From positions 590,291-654,290 of the forward strand of contig NZ_BMMM01000003.1 of assembly GCF_014645835.1 (NCBI RefSeq): 64,000 bases of DNA, read 5' to 3'. Positions 52,763-61,520 of the stretch are shown here, piece by piece; the stretch's first letter is position 1; each line of letters starts with the position of its first letter. The position numbers and the translations under genes are program-made. Origin of the DNA: Streptomyces albiflavescens. GTDB lineage: Bacteria > Actinomycetota > Actinomycetes > Streptomycetales > Streptomycetaceae. The notes under the pieces are model-generated. The model saw only the letters and a list, made by a program, of their open reading frames with translations. It had not been told where the DNA came from and ran no database searches.

Positions 52763-52796
52763 GAAGGGCGGTTGCGGAGATCCGCAACCGCCCTTC
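52763..52796. terminator. Strong bidirectional terminator
   Basis: GAAGGGCGGTTGCGGA and its exact complement (52781-52796) form a 16-bp stem around GA. Between convergent DMT and DUF2510-scramblase genes. Confidence 0.85.
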
Positions 52797-52828
52797 CTCA
52801 TGCCGAGTGCCGCATGGCGAAGGCGATG

Positions 52829-53674
52829 TCAGCCCAGTCCTCGGGAGTCCTGCTTGAGCGCCGTGTCGACGGTCAGCGCCGTCGCCACGACGAGGCTCAG
52901 CAGGGGCTCCGGAAGCTGGAAGTGGATCTGCAGGACGTAGTTGTCCGCAGTGGTGAACATCGTCTTGGCGAGGCCTTCCCAGGTCTTGGTGATCCGGGCG
53001 ACCTCGTTGTCCGCGTGGTCGACGATCGCGAAGTTCCAGGCACGCCAGTTCTCCGCCTTGATCGCGCCGACCTGTTGGCCGTTGACGTTCATCGCGAAGT
53101 TGATCTTGCCGATCATGTTCTGCTGCACGATCTCGCCGACCGGCGAGCCGTCCGGACGCGACACGATCACCCGTGACTTGAGGAACTTCGCGGGGCGGGT
53201 CAGCAGCAGCTGCGGCTGGCCGTACGCGTCACGGATCTCCAGCTTGTGGGTCATGAACTGGTCGAGGCTGGAGACGAAGCGCAGGATCTTCTTGAACGCG
53301 TTCTGCCCGACCTCGGTCACCGAACCGAGCTGGTTGCCGTTCTGATCCATGACCTTGTACTCGTTGGTCACCTCGATCAGCTTGGCCTTCTGGTTCACCA
53401 CCAGGACCGGTTCGGTGAACAGCGTGCCGCCACCCACGCCACTCGGCGCGACCCCGGCCTGCTGCTGCACCTGCTGCTGCACGCGCGGGTCGGGCCCCGG
53501 AGCGGGCTGGGCGTACGCCTGCTGGGCCTGATGCGGTACCTGCGGTGCCGCCGGGGCCTGCTGGTCCGCATTCGTGTGCTCGGTCCATTGCGAGCCGTCC
53601 CAGTAACGCAACGTCTGGGGCGCCCCGTGGGGATCCGGGTACCAACCTGCAGGAGTGTTCGAATGCGTGGTCAC
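52829..53674 (-). CDS. DUF2510 / phospholipid-scramblase-like (LURP1-fold) protein
   Basis: 281 aa. Residues ~8-35 are DUF2510 (PAGWYPDPHG, RYWDGSQWTEHT). A Gln/Pro/Ala-rich linker to ~80 contains VQQQVQQQ. Residues ~85-275 form the tubby/LURP-one-like scramblase domain: FTEPVLVVNQKAKLIEVTNE, then VSRPDGSPVGEIVQQN, AENWRAWNFAIVDH and a hydrophobic C-terminal helix (LLSLVVATALTVDTAL). Family members associate with membranes; the activity in bacteria is unproven. Confidence 0.88.
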   Translation of the reverse strand: MTTHSNTPAGWYPDPHGAPQTLRYWDGSQWTEHTNADQQAPAAPQVPHQAQQAYAQPAPGPDPRVQQQVQQQAGVAPSGVGGGTLFTEPVLVVNQKAKLIEVTNEYKVMDQNGNQLGSVTEVGQNAFKKILRFVSSLDQFMTHKLEIRDAYGQPQLLLTRPAKFLKSRVIVSRPDGSPVGEIVQQNMIGKINFAMNVNGQQVGAIKAENWRAWNFAIVDHADNEVARITKTWEGLAKTMFTTADNYVLQIHFQLPEPLLSLVVATALTVDTALKQDSRGLG

Positions 53675-53726
53675 CGGGGCACACTACCGTGCGATGGCCG
53701 GATATCAACCGGCATTGGGGTAACCA

Positions 53727-55778
53727 TCAGGCGGTGACGATCGCCGGATCGCTCACACCGGGCTGCCCGTTCTCGACATGTCCGGCGAACCGGCGCAAGA
53801 AGCCCGCGTCCGCGTCGGACACGACGGACAGGTCGTACCAGCGCCTGCTCGCCCGCAGATCCACCGTGTGCCGGACGGTCGCGCCCGCCCGCACCTTGAA
53901 CGACAGCGACTTTCCGCCATAGCCGTTGGTGAGCTTGAGGACAACCGTGCCGGAGCCCTTGTTGGTGAAGGTCAGCTCCACATCGCTCCCGACGTGCCGA
54001 GCGGTGACCTCGGGTCCGGCGACCTTGCCCGGGCCCTTGAAGGTGCGCAGGAAGCCGTTCGGTCCGTGCACGGTGAGGTCGTACGAGCCGTTCGAGTACG
54101 CCGAGTTCCAGGTGTCCGAGACCGTTTTGCCCGCCTCGGTGGTGTACGTCCAGGGGCCGTCGGTGCGGTTCCCGGAGGTGACGAGGAAAGCCGCGCCGGC
54201 CTTGGCGCCCGAGCCGAAGGTGAGCGTGAACTTGCCGGCCGCCGGGTCCGCCGAACCGTCCACGAGGGGCGCGTACTTCAGCGGGCGGGCCGGGCGAGAA
54301 CCGCGCTCCTGCTTGGGAAGGACCGGGTTCGCGGGCGGGGTGGGCACGAAGTCGGGGTGACGGTCGTGGTCCGGCGGCTGGTAGCCGTCGGTGTCCGGCA
54401 GAGCGACCGGCTTCGTGTCCTTGCGGGCGAAGTCGAACGCGGCGGTCAGGTCACCGCTGATCGCGCGCCGCCAGGGCGAGATGTTCGGCTCGTGCACACC
54501 GAAGCGGCGCTCCATGAACCGGATGATCGAGGTGTGGTCGAGCGTCTCGGAGCAGACGAACCCGCCCTTGCTCCACGGCGAGACGACGAGCATCGGCACG
54601 CGCTGGCCGAGTCCGTAGGGTCCGGCCGTGCGGCTCGCGTCGCCCTTGTAGAGGTCCGGGCCCACATCGACCGTGGACTTGCCCTGCGCGTCGGACTGCG
54701 GCGGGAACGGCGGCACGAGGTGATCGAAGAAGCCGTCGTTCTCGTCGTACGTGATGAACAGGGCCGTCCTGCTCCAGACCTCGGGGTCGGAGGTGAGCGC
54801 GTCGAGGACCTGGGAGATGTACCAAGCACCGTAGTTGGCGGGCCAGTTGGGGTGCTCGGTGAACGCCTCGGGCGCGACGACCCAGGAGATCTTGGGCAAC
54901 TTCTTGCCCTGGACGTCGGCCTTCAGCTGGTCGAAGAAGCCCTCGCCCTTGCGGGCGTCGGTGCCGGTGCGCGCCTTGTCGTAGAGCGGGTCGCCGGGCT
55001 TGGCGTTGCGGTACTGGTTGAAGTACAGCAGCGAGTTGTCGCCGTAGTTGCCGCGGTAGGCGTCGGAGATCCAGCCCCAGGAGCCATTGGCGTCCAGGCC
55101 GTCGCCGACGTCCTGGTAGATCTTCCAGGAGACCCCGGCCGCCTCGAGCCGCTCCGGGTACGTCGTCCAGTCGTACCCGACCTCGTCGTTGCCGAGGACC
55201 GGGCCGCCGCCCTTGCCGTCGTTCCCCGTGTAACCCGTCCACATGTAGTAGCGGTTCGGGTCGGTGGAGCCGATGAACGAACAGTGGTACGCGTCGCAGA
55301 TGGTGAACGAGTCGGCGAGCGCGTAGTGGAAGGGGATGTCCTCGCGCGTCAGGTACGCCATCGTTGTCGACGACTTGGCGGGTACCCATTTGTCGTACTT
55401 GCCCTTGTTGAAGGCAGTGTGTCCGTCGCTCCAGCCGTGCGGGAGATCCTGGATGAACTGCATACCCAGGTCGTCTGCCTCGGGCCGGAACGGAAGCACG
55501 TCCTTGGTCCCGTCCGACTGGTACCACACCGACTTGGTACCGGAGGTCGTGGCCGGGCGCGGGTCACCGAAGCCGCGGACGCCTCTCAGCGAGCCGAAGT
55601 AGTGGTCGAAGGAACGGTTTTCCTGCATCAGGACGACGATGTGCTCGACGTCATCGATCGTGCCGGAACGGTGGTGCGCGGGCAGCGCCGCGGCCCGCTG
55701 AATGCTGCTGGACAGCGCGGTGAACCCCGCAGTACCGCCGGCGAGTTGAAGGAAACGACGCCGATTCACTTGAGGCAT
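53727..55778 (-). CDS. Tat-exported phospholipase C (phosphocholine-specific type)
   Basis: 683 aa, ATG MPQVNRRRF after GAGGT; an upstream in-frame ATG lacks support. Twin-arginine signal NRRRFLQLAGG. Residues ~43-470 are the phosphoesterase domain with catalytic Asn/Glu segment VLMQENRSFDHYFG, DPNRYYMWTG, FITYDENDGFFDHLVPP and LDHTSIIRFMERRFG. Two C-terminal DUF756 domains follow (~525-610 and ~610-680). This is the bacterial PLC/PlcN architecture, hydrolysing phospholipid headgroups outside the cell, often under phosphate control. I do not see a clear PHO box. Confidence 0.94.
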   Translation of the reverse strand: MPQVNRRRFLQLAGGTAGFTALSSSIQRAAALPAHHRSGTIDDVEHIVVLMQENRSFDHYFGSLRGVRGFGDPRPATTSGTKSVWYQSDGTKDVLPFRPEADDLGMQFIQDLPHGWSDGHTAFNKGKYDKWVPAKSSTTMAYLTREDIPFHYALADSFTICDAYHCSFIGSTDPNRYYMWTGYTGNDGKGGGPVLGNDEVGYDWTTYPERLEAAGVSWKIYQDVGDGLDANGSWGWISDAYRGNYGDNSLLYFNQYRNAKPGDPLYDKARTGTDARKGEGFFDQLKADVQGKKLPKISWVVAPEAFTEHPNWPANYGAWYISQVLDALTSDPEVWSRTALFITYDENDGFFDHLVPPFPPQSDAQGKSTVDVGPDLYKGDASRTAGPYGLGQRVPMLVVSPWSKGGFVCSETLDHTSIIRFMERRFGVHEPNISPWRRAISGDLTAAFDFARKDTKPVALPDTDGYQPPDHDRHPDFVPTPPANPVLPKQERGSRPARPLKYAPLVDGSADPAAGKFTLTFGSGAKAGAAFLVTSGNRTDGPWTYTTEAGKTVSDTWNSAYSNGSYDLTVHGPNGFLRTFKGPGKVAGPEVTARHVGSDVELTFTNKGSGTVVLKLTNGYGGKSLSFKVRAGATVRHTVDLRASRRWYDLSVVSDADAGFLRRFAGHVENGQPGVSDPAIVTA

Positions 55779-56009
55779 GAGTGGGTGACCTCTTGTCCTG
55801 ACGGGCCTGGTCGGCCGGAAGCTGATGGAACGTGCGCGATTGGAGTGTTCCAAGAGCACCAAACGTCAGGGAAGGGTCCTGTGGCCCTCATGTGAAAGTC
55901 GGGGGTACGTGAGGCGAACGGATTCAGACAGGGCGTCAGCCGTCCGTGGAGACCGGGGCTGGAATCCGCGGGCGCAGTCGCCACCGGCGCCCTTCCCGCC
56001 CCTGACCGC

Positions 56010-56119
56010 ACGCGCGGATGACCGCAGGCACGGTGACCGCACGCACGGATGACCGCAGGCACGGTGGCCGCACGCACGGATGACCGCAGGCACGGTGACC
56101 GCACGCACGGATGACCGCC
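56010..56119. repeat. 31-bp tandem repeat, about 3.5 copies
   Basis: Unit begins ACGCACGGATGACCGCAGGC; copies at 56010, 56041, 56072 and a partial copy at 56103, with single substitutions. Contiguous without spacers. Each unit contains two diverged GGATGACCGC/GGTGACCGC half units, so the array may derive from a ~16-bp element. Confidence 0.85.
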
Positions 56120-56337
56120 GTCGGCGTTCCGGCCGCCCAGGAGACTGCCGTCTGACGAGGGCACCGGCGCGCACCCTGGGCTGAGCCGCACGAGTCCAGC
56201 CGGTCGTCGCCGTGCTGTTGCCGGGCTCGACCATGAGCGCGCCTGCCCCGACGAGGCCTCGGAGCCAGCGCCGTCCGAGCGCGTCAGGCATGCCTTCGCC
56301 GAAGCCTCCAACGCGGGCTCCGGTCTCACGGAAGACA

Positions 56338-56372
56338 CAGCCCCGGCGGCACGGGGGAATCCGCCGGGGCTG
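56338..56372. terminator. Hairpin, likely terminator of DUF418 gene
   Basis: CAGCCCCGGCGG pairs with CCGCCGGGGCTG (12-bp stem, 11-nt loop), ~190 bp past the minus-strand DUF418 stop. Confidence 0.55.
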
Positions 56373-56559
56373 ACAACTCCCATATGGCAGAACCGCCTCC
56401 TGGGCCGGACTGCTTCAACGAGCCACCTTCGCACGGGCGTTACCGCAGCAGCACATCGACAGCCCCGGCAACCAGCAGGCGGATCACCTGCGTGGAAACC
56501 ACGAAGTCCCGTCCATCGTGGTCGCCGCGAAGTTCGGAACGTACGGCTGTGCCACGGGA

Positions 56560-57813
56560 TCAGAGAATGCGGCGGGCGGGCCAAGTAGCGGTGTGGAGCA
56601 GGTACTCCAGGGGGCCGCGACGGAAGATGCGGGTCCAGGCGGTGGCCAGGAGCATCGCGATCGCGATGAAGGCGAGCAGCACCGGAGGCGCGCTCAGGGT
56701 CTCGTCCTCGGTGTCGACGAGGGCCCAGAGGGCGACGATGTGGAGGGCATAGGCGGTCAGAGACACCATGCCCACCGCCGAGACGGGTGTTGCCAAGCGC
56801 ATGACGCGTGGCATCCGGTCGGCGACGGTGAGACACGCGGCCACGACAACGAACGCGACGCCCGTGTTTCCGAGGATGGAGAACGTCGTCTGGCTGTGCG
56901 GCGCGGCCACCAGCAGCCACTCCGCCGGTGTGTTGCCGGTCAGGTCGCCGACAGTGTCGGACCACCAGGCCGAGGAGGCGGAACCTCCGTCCGTGGCACC
57001 GGCGATGACGGTACCCATGTGCGGCACGAGGTGCAGGGCCAGGCACGAGCCTCCGTAGCCGAGCACGGCGAGCACACCACCGGCGACGGCCAGCCGGCCC
57101 CGGAGCCCGGGCCGGGTGAGGTCGAGCCGGGCGACCGCCATACCTGCGATCATGAACGGAATCCAGGTGAGGACGGGGTACTCACCAGTGAACAGCAGCT
57201 CGATGAGTCCGTCCGAATCGGTGATCCGGGCCAGTGGATCCCGGGCGACGACGGCGTCCGCCCAGCCGCCCTGGTCGATCAACTGGTTGATGATGTACAG
57301 CACTTGAGGCAGGATCAGCGCACTCCCGGCTGCGATTACCGCGAGTGTCCTGGCCCGCAGCCGGTACAGCGGCAGGACCGCGAGGAAGATCAGCCCGTAG
57401 TAGGCGAGGATCACGTCGACGTCGGTGTCGAGCGCGGTCAGCGCGTATCCCAGGGCCACCAGGACAAGAGAGCGTATGACGACCCTGGCCACGGCCTGCC
57501 GCCCCGCGCGTCCGGTCCGCGGGTGCGGGCGGCCGGTGATGATGACGAGCGAAAATCCAGCCAGCACAGCGAACAGGGCCGAGGAGCGGCCACGGGCCAG
57601 CTCCAGCAGAAAGCCCACCGGTCCGCCCACCGTCACGTCGGGGCCGACATGGGCGGAGTACATGCCGAAGACGGCGAGTCCGCGAGCAAGATCGATTCCG
57701 ATCAGCCGTCGGGTTGACGGTGTACTGGTGGAATCGGGTGGGCGTTCGCCCCTTGACGCCACCGCGGCGGGTGCAGCCGTGGACGGTATGGCCGATGATG
57801 CGTTGGATGTCAT
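56560..57813 (-). CDS. DUF418 / acyltransferase-like membrane protein
   Basis: 417 aa, about ten transmembrane helices. RRLIGIDLARGLAVFGMYSAH opens the membrane domain as in DUF418 and heparan-alpha-glucosaminide N-acetyltransferase-like proteins, with the His at the end of helix 1. FTGEYPVLTWIPFMIAGMAV and the C-terminal DUF418-type helices (VSLTAYALHIVALW) follow. The N-terminal ~35 residues are disordered. Possible membrane transfer of acyl groups to cell-surface sugars; activity unproven. Divergent from the two-component operon, which may regulate it. Confidence 0.85.
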   Translation of the reverse strand: MTSNASSAIPSTAAPAAVASRGERPPDSTSTPSTRRLIGIDLARGLAVFGMYSAHVGPDVTVGGPVGFLLELARGRSSALFAVLAGFSLVIITGRPHPRTGRAGRQAVARVVIRSLVLVALGYALTALDTDVDVILAYYGLIFLAVLPLYRLRARTLAVIAAGSALILPQVLYIINQLIDQGGWADAVVARDPLARITDSDGLIELLFTGEYPVLTWIPFMIAGMAVARLDLTRPGLRGRLAVAGGVLAVLGYGGSCLALHLVPHMGTVIAGATDGGSASSAWWSDTVGDLTGNTPAEWLLVAAPHSQTTFSILGNTGVAFVVVAACLTVADRMPRVMRLATPVSAVGMVSLTAYALHIVALWALVDTEDETLSAPPVLLAFIAIAMLLATAWTRIFRRGPLEYLLHTATWPARRIL

Positions 57814-58012
57814 GCTCTCAGGGTCTGGAGCTTCGGGGACATGCTCCAGCGGTCGGTTTTCCGAAGGTACCTGGCCGACCGGGCCGTTCCGCCCCCGCCA
57901 AGTGGCGGGACCACACCGGCCGATGGGCCGGAATCCGGCCCGCGCCCTGACGGCGGCCTCTCGTCGTGGTACGCAGACATCGAGGGGTGGTCCAGGGACG
58001 AGCGGAGCGCGC

Positions 58013-58675
58013 GTGATCCGGGTAGTGGTGGTCGACGACGAGGCCCTGATCCGTACGGGCTTCCAACGCATCCTCGACACGGCGGAGGACATCGACGTCG
58101 TGGCGGCTGTTCCGGGTGGCCAAGCCATGCGGGCGGTAAAGGAGTCGCGCCCGGACGTCGTCCTGCTGGACATCCGGATGCCGGACGTGGACGGACTCAC
58201 CGTCCTGGCCGAACTCCGTCGGCTGACACAGCCGCCAGCGGTGGCGATACTCACCACGTTCGACACCGACGAATACGTGACGACCGCCCTGCGCTCGGGC
58301 GCCGCCGGCTTTCTCCTCAAGGACACCGACCCCGAGCAACTCCCCCACCTGATACGCACCTTGGCCGGGGGCGGAACCGTCCTCTCTTCCCAGGTCACCC
58401 GGAAAGTGGTGGACGGCTACCTGGACGTAGGCCCCCAAGACCATGCTGTGGACGCCGTAGCCAGGCTCACCGATCGCGAGCGCACCGTGCTCCTCCTCAT
58501 CGCCGAAGGTCTCGCGAACAACGACATCGGCGCGCGGCTGCACCTCAGCGCCAGCACGGTAAAGGGCCATGTCAGCGCTATCTTCACCAAGTTGCGGGTG
58601 GGCAGCCGCGTTCAGGCGGCGCTGCTCGCCGAACGCGCGGGTCTCCTCAGGCTGCCGCGGAACCGGGAAGGCTGA
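58013..58675 (+). CDS. NarL/LuxR-family response regulator
   Basis: 220 aa, GTG start. Receiver domain with phosphorylatable D53 (VVLLDIRMPD), acidic pair VVDDE and Lys in FLLKDTDPEQL. The C-terminal HTH is LTDRERTVLLLIAEGLANND and STVKGHVSAIFTKL. Cognate kinase is the overlapping downstream gene (TGATG). Confidence 0.95.
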   Translation: MIRVVVVDDEALIRTGFQRILDTAEDIDVVAAVPGGQAMRAVKESRPDVVLLDIRMPDVDGLTVLAELRRLTQPPAVAILTTFDTDEYVTTALRSGAAGFLLKDTDPEQLPHLIRTLAGGGTVLSSQVTRKVVDGYLDVGPQDHAVDAVARLTDRERTVLLLIAEGLANNDIGARLHLSASTVKGHVSAIFTKLRVGSRVQAALLAERAGLLRLPRNREG

Positions 58676-59787
58676 TGAAACGCCACCGGCTGCCCGCGCC
58701 GCTGCTGGACGCGATGCTCGTTGGAGCCTCGCTGGCGGACGTCTGGGTCAACGTGGACACCGAAGAACGGCTGGCGATGGCGTGTGCCCTCCTCGCCGCC
58801 TTCGCTCTGCCCCTCCGTCGACGGCTTCCCCTGTCGACCTTCCTCCTGACCCTGCCGACCGCCATCGTCACCGACGCGGTGCTCGCGACGCTCGCAGCGC
58901 TCTACACCCTCGCCTCACTGAGCCGCCATCGCATCCTGCTGGCCGGCTGCGCCCTGACCTTCGCGATCAGCGACTTCACACCGTGGCCTTGGTCGTCGGT
59001 GGAAGTCCACGAACTCTCCGACACCTCCAGCCTGATCCACCTCAGCTACGGCCTGGCGACGGCAGCGGCACCGGTCTTCCTCGGCCAACTCGTCCAGGCC
59101 CGGCGCGAGCTGTCGCTGAGGCTCGCCGAAATCTCCGAAGCCCGTGAACACGAGCGGCTGCTGACCGCCCAGTCCGTACTGGCGACCGAGCGCGCACAGC
59201 TCGCCCGGGAGATGCACGATGTCGTGGCCCACCAGGTCAGCCTCATCGCGGTACAGGCCGGAGCACTGCAGATGGGCACCCAGGACGCCGAGACCCGGGA
59301 GGTCGCGGCCACCATCCGGCGGCTCGGCGTGCAGACCCTTGAGGAACTGCGCCACATGGTCAGCGTCCTGCGTGCCTCCGGCAGCCGCCCCACCGAGCTG
59401 ACTCCCCAACCGTCCCTCGCCGACCTCCAACGACTGGTCAACGGAAGCGGCATCGAAGCCGAGTTGAGTACGGACCTGCCCGACAGCCTCCCACCGACCG
59501 TCCAGCGCGCCCTCTACCGCACCGTCCAGGAAGCCCTGACCAACGTACGCAAACACGCCCCCGGTGCCACCGCGGCCATCCGCATCCACCACGAGGACGG
59601 TGCCGTCCACGCCATCGTCACCAACACCGCTCCCGCCCGACCCGCCCTCCCCCTGCCCAGCGCCCACCACGGCCTCATCGGACTGCGCCAGCGGGCCGAA
59701 CTTCTCGGCGGCACCATCGTCTTCCGGCCCACGGCGGCAGGAGGCTACGAGCTGCGTCTGGAGCTGCCGATCGAGGATGCTCGTTGA
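58675..59787 (+). CDS. Sensor histidine kinase (HisKA_3 type)
   Basis: 370 aa. Four or five hydrophobic segments in residues 1-140 with short loops suggest an intramembrane sensor. DHp motif LAREMHDVVAHQVSLIAV carries H181; the ATPase region has EALTNVRKHAPG (N box) and GLIGLRQRAELLGG (G box). Typical of small actinobacterial kinases near envelope genes. Confidence 0.94.
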   Translation: MKRHRLPAPLLDAMLVGASLADVWVNVDTEERLAMACALLAAFALPLRRRLPLSTFLLTLPTAIVTDAVLATLAALYTLASLSRHRILLAGCALTFAISDFTPWPWSSVEVHELSDTSSLIHLSYGLATAAAPVFLGQLVQARRELSLRLAEISEAREHERLLTAQSVLATERAQLAREMHDVVAHQVSLIAVQAGALQMGTQDAETREVAATIRRLGVQTLEELRHMVSVLRASGSRPTELTPQPSLADLQRLVNGSGIEAELSTDLPDSLPPTVQRALYRTVQEALTNVRKHAPGATAAIRIHHEDGAVHAIVTNTAPARPALPLPSAHHGLIGLRQRAELLGGTIVFRPTAAGGYELRLELPIEDAR

Positions 59788-60213
59788 AACGAGAAGGTTT
59801 TCATGGGTGCGTACATACGGCTCGGCAAACGGCAGCGGTCACTCGAGCTGCCGTTGCCCCGAACTGGGCGGCGCCGCAGGTGCTCGTTGCCGGCGGCCTC
59901 ATGGACGGCCGGCAGGCGACCACCCAGGGGGTGCATACGGCATGGGCCCAAGACCATCAGCCCCGTGATTGCCGTAACGAAGCGCCAGCTGCCCATGTCT
60001 CGCTCCACCTTGGGTGTGAAGGGAATGGCAGCATCACTCTGTCCTCCCGCGCCGGTGACCACGGGCAGCCAGGCCAGCACCCTGACCAGTACTTTTACAG
60101 AAGGACTTCCGCCTGACAGAAGCCGCCTTGCCGAGCCGCCGCAAGCGTCACGACCCTGAGTCCAACCACGGCACGCGGGGCGAAGACGCCCCGCTCTCAG
60201 GGACGGGAACGCC
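59788..60213. other. Intergenic region, possible membrane-protein relic
   Basis: No supported gene. A minus-strand frame (~59850-60110) contains KVLVRVLAWLPVVTGAGGQ and GSWRFVTAITGLMVLGP, which look like helices of a small membrane protein, but no start or family could be set. The vanA promoter must lie near its right end. Confidence 0.45.
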
Positions 60214-61278
60214 ATGCCTCACATGACCGCCTTCGCCAGGAACCAGTGGTACGTCGCCGCCTACTCGCGCGAGGTCGGGCGCGAGCTGCTCGGCCGGACG
60301 GTCCTCGGCGAACCGCTTGTCTTCTATCGCACCGAGGACGACGGGACGGCCGTCGCCCTGTCCGACCGGTGCGTGCACCGGCGCTTCCCGCTCTCGGAGA
60401 GCCGGCTCGACGGCGACCGGATCGTGTGCGGGTACCACGGGTTCACGTACGACACGACGGGCGCCTGCGTGTATGTGCCCGGCCAGAAACGGATACCGCG
60501 CACGGCGCGTGTCGCCTCGTACCCGGTCGTCGAGCAGGACTCGTTCGTATGGGTGTGGATCGGCGACCCGGCCCTCGCCGACCCGGGGGCCATCCCGCGG
60601 GCCCGGCACATGGACTCGCCGGACTGGACCACGGTGTCCGGCATGGAGCCCATCGACGCCGACTACGGCCTCCTCGTCGACAACCTCCTCGACCTCTCCC
60701 ACGAGACCTATCTGCACGGCGGCTACATCGGCACCCCCGAGGTCGCCGAGACGCCGATCACGACGGAGGTCGACGAGGGCGCGGGTATCGTCCGGGTCAG
60801 CCGGCACATGGACGACGCCGAGTGTCCGCCGTTCTACGCCCGCTCGACCGGCATCGAGGGCCGCATCACGCGCTGGCAGGACATCGAGTACTTCGCCCCG
60901 TGCCTGTATCTGCTGCACAGCCGGATCGCGGCGGTCGGTGTGCTGCCCGAGGCGGACGGCAGCGACCCGAACGCCTTCCACACGGAGATCACGTACGCGA
61001 TCACGCCGTCCGGCGACGGCACGGTGTACGACTTCTGGGCGGTCTCCCGGGACTTCGCCCGCGATGACGAGGAAGTCACCACGTTCCTGCGGGACTTCAA
61101 CCACACCGTCGTGATGCAGGACGTCGACGCGCTCAACCTGCTGCAGAAGACGCTGGGCACGGAGCGCACCGGTTACCAGGAGCTGAGCATCAACATCGAC
61201 ACCGGCGGTCTCGCCGCCCGTCGCATCCTCGCGCGTCTGGTCGAGGAGGGCGACAAGCCGATGGAGAAGGTCCAGTGA
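60214..61278 (+). CDS. vanA: Vanillate O-demethylase oxygenase subunit (Rieske)
   Basis: 354 aa. Rieske 2Fe-2S ligands C53/H55 (RCVHRRFPL) and C72/H75 (VCGYHGFTYD). Mononuclear iron site in LVDNLLDLSHETYLHGGYIG, with the bridging Asp and two His. Length and the NQWYVAAYSREVG start match VanA-type oxygenases that convert vanillate to protocatechuate plus formaldehyde. Protocatechuate would feed the pca operon at 35.7-42.2 kb. Its stop overlaps the small downstream gene by GTGA. Confidence 0.9.
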   Translation: MPHMTAFARNQWYVAAYSREVGRELLGRTVLGEPLVFYRTEDDGTAVALSDRCVHRRFPLSESRLDGDRIVCGYHGFTYDTTGACVYVPGQKRIPRTARVASYPVVEQDSFVWVWIGDPALADPGAIPRARHMDSPDWTTVSGMEPIDADYGLLVDNLLDLSHETYLHGGYIGTPEVAETPITTEVDEGAGIVRVSRHMDDAECPPFYARSTGIEGRITRWQDIEYFAPCLYLLHSRIAAVGVLPEADGSDPNAFHTEITYAITPSGDGTVYDFWAVSRDFARDDEEVTTFLRDFNHTVVMQDVDALNLLQKTLGTERTGYQELSINIDTGGLAARRILARLVEEGDKPMEKVQ

Positions 61279-61520
61279 CCAGCCCGTCCGGCGAGATCTA
61301 CCGCGTCGACTGGCTCCCGGGCACCGACATCCTGCACGGCACCTGCCACTGCGGGGCCGAGCACACCGCCCAGGACCCGATCGAGATGTGGGAGTGGATG
61401 CTCGCCCACCCCGAAGGCCACACGCCCGCAGGCCACACGCCCGAAGGCCACGCGTCGCAAGGCCGCGCATCCCAAAGACACGCACCGCAAGGACACGCAC
61501 CGCAAGGACACCGTTCATGA
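61275..61520 (+). CDS. Small Cys/His protein with GH-rich repeat tail
   Basis: 81 aa, overlapping vanA by GTGA and vanB by ATGA, so it must be translated with both. Residues 1-45 look like a folded domain: EIYRVDWLPGTDILHGTCHC, then AEHTAQDPIEMWEWMLAHP. C24, C26 and nearby His could bind metal. The tail is ~35 residues of tandem GH-containing repeats (EGHTPAGHTP, then QGHAPQGH), clear also in the DNA as ~15- and 12-bp repeats. Small proteins between vanA and vanB homologues are known in Streptomyces but uncharacterised. Possibly an iron or cluster-handling partner. Confidence 0.8.
   Translation: MTSPSGEIYRVDWLPGTDILHGTCHCGAEHTAQDPIEMWEWMLAHPEGHTPAGHTPEGHASQGRASQRHAPQGHAPQGHRS

Larger units (their letters stand above)
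55779..56559. other. 780-bp intergenic region with repeats
   Basis: No gene supported. Holds the PLC promoter side, the 31-bp tandem array at 56010-56119 and the hairpin at 56338-56372. Minus-strand open frames here are translations of the repeat (RACGH-type periodicity) and are not believed. Confidence 0.6.

Noticed and set aside
53778..55895. 705-codon plus-strand frame opposite phospholipase C
   Set aside because: Antisense to a gene with clear catalytic motifs and a Tat signal; composition typical of a shadow frame.
56010..56119. CRISPR-like array
   Set aside because: Three direct 31-bp copies without spacers; simple tandem repeat.
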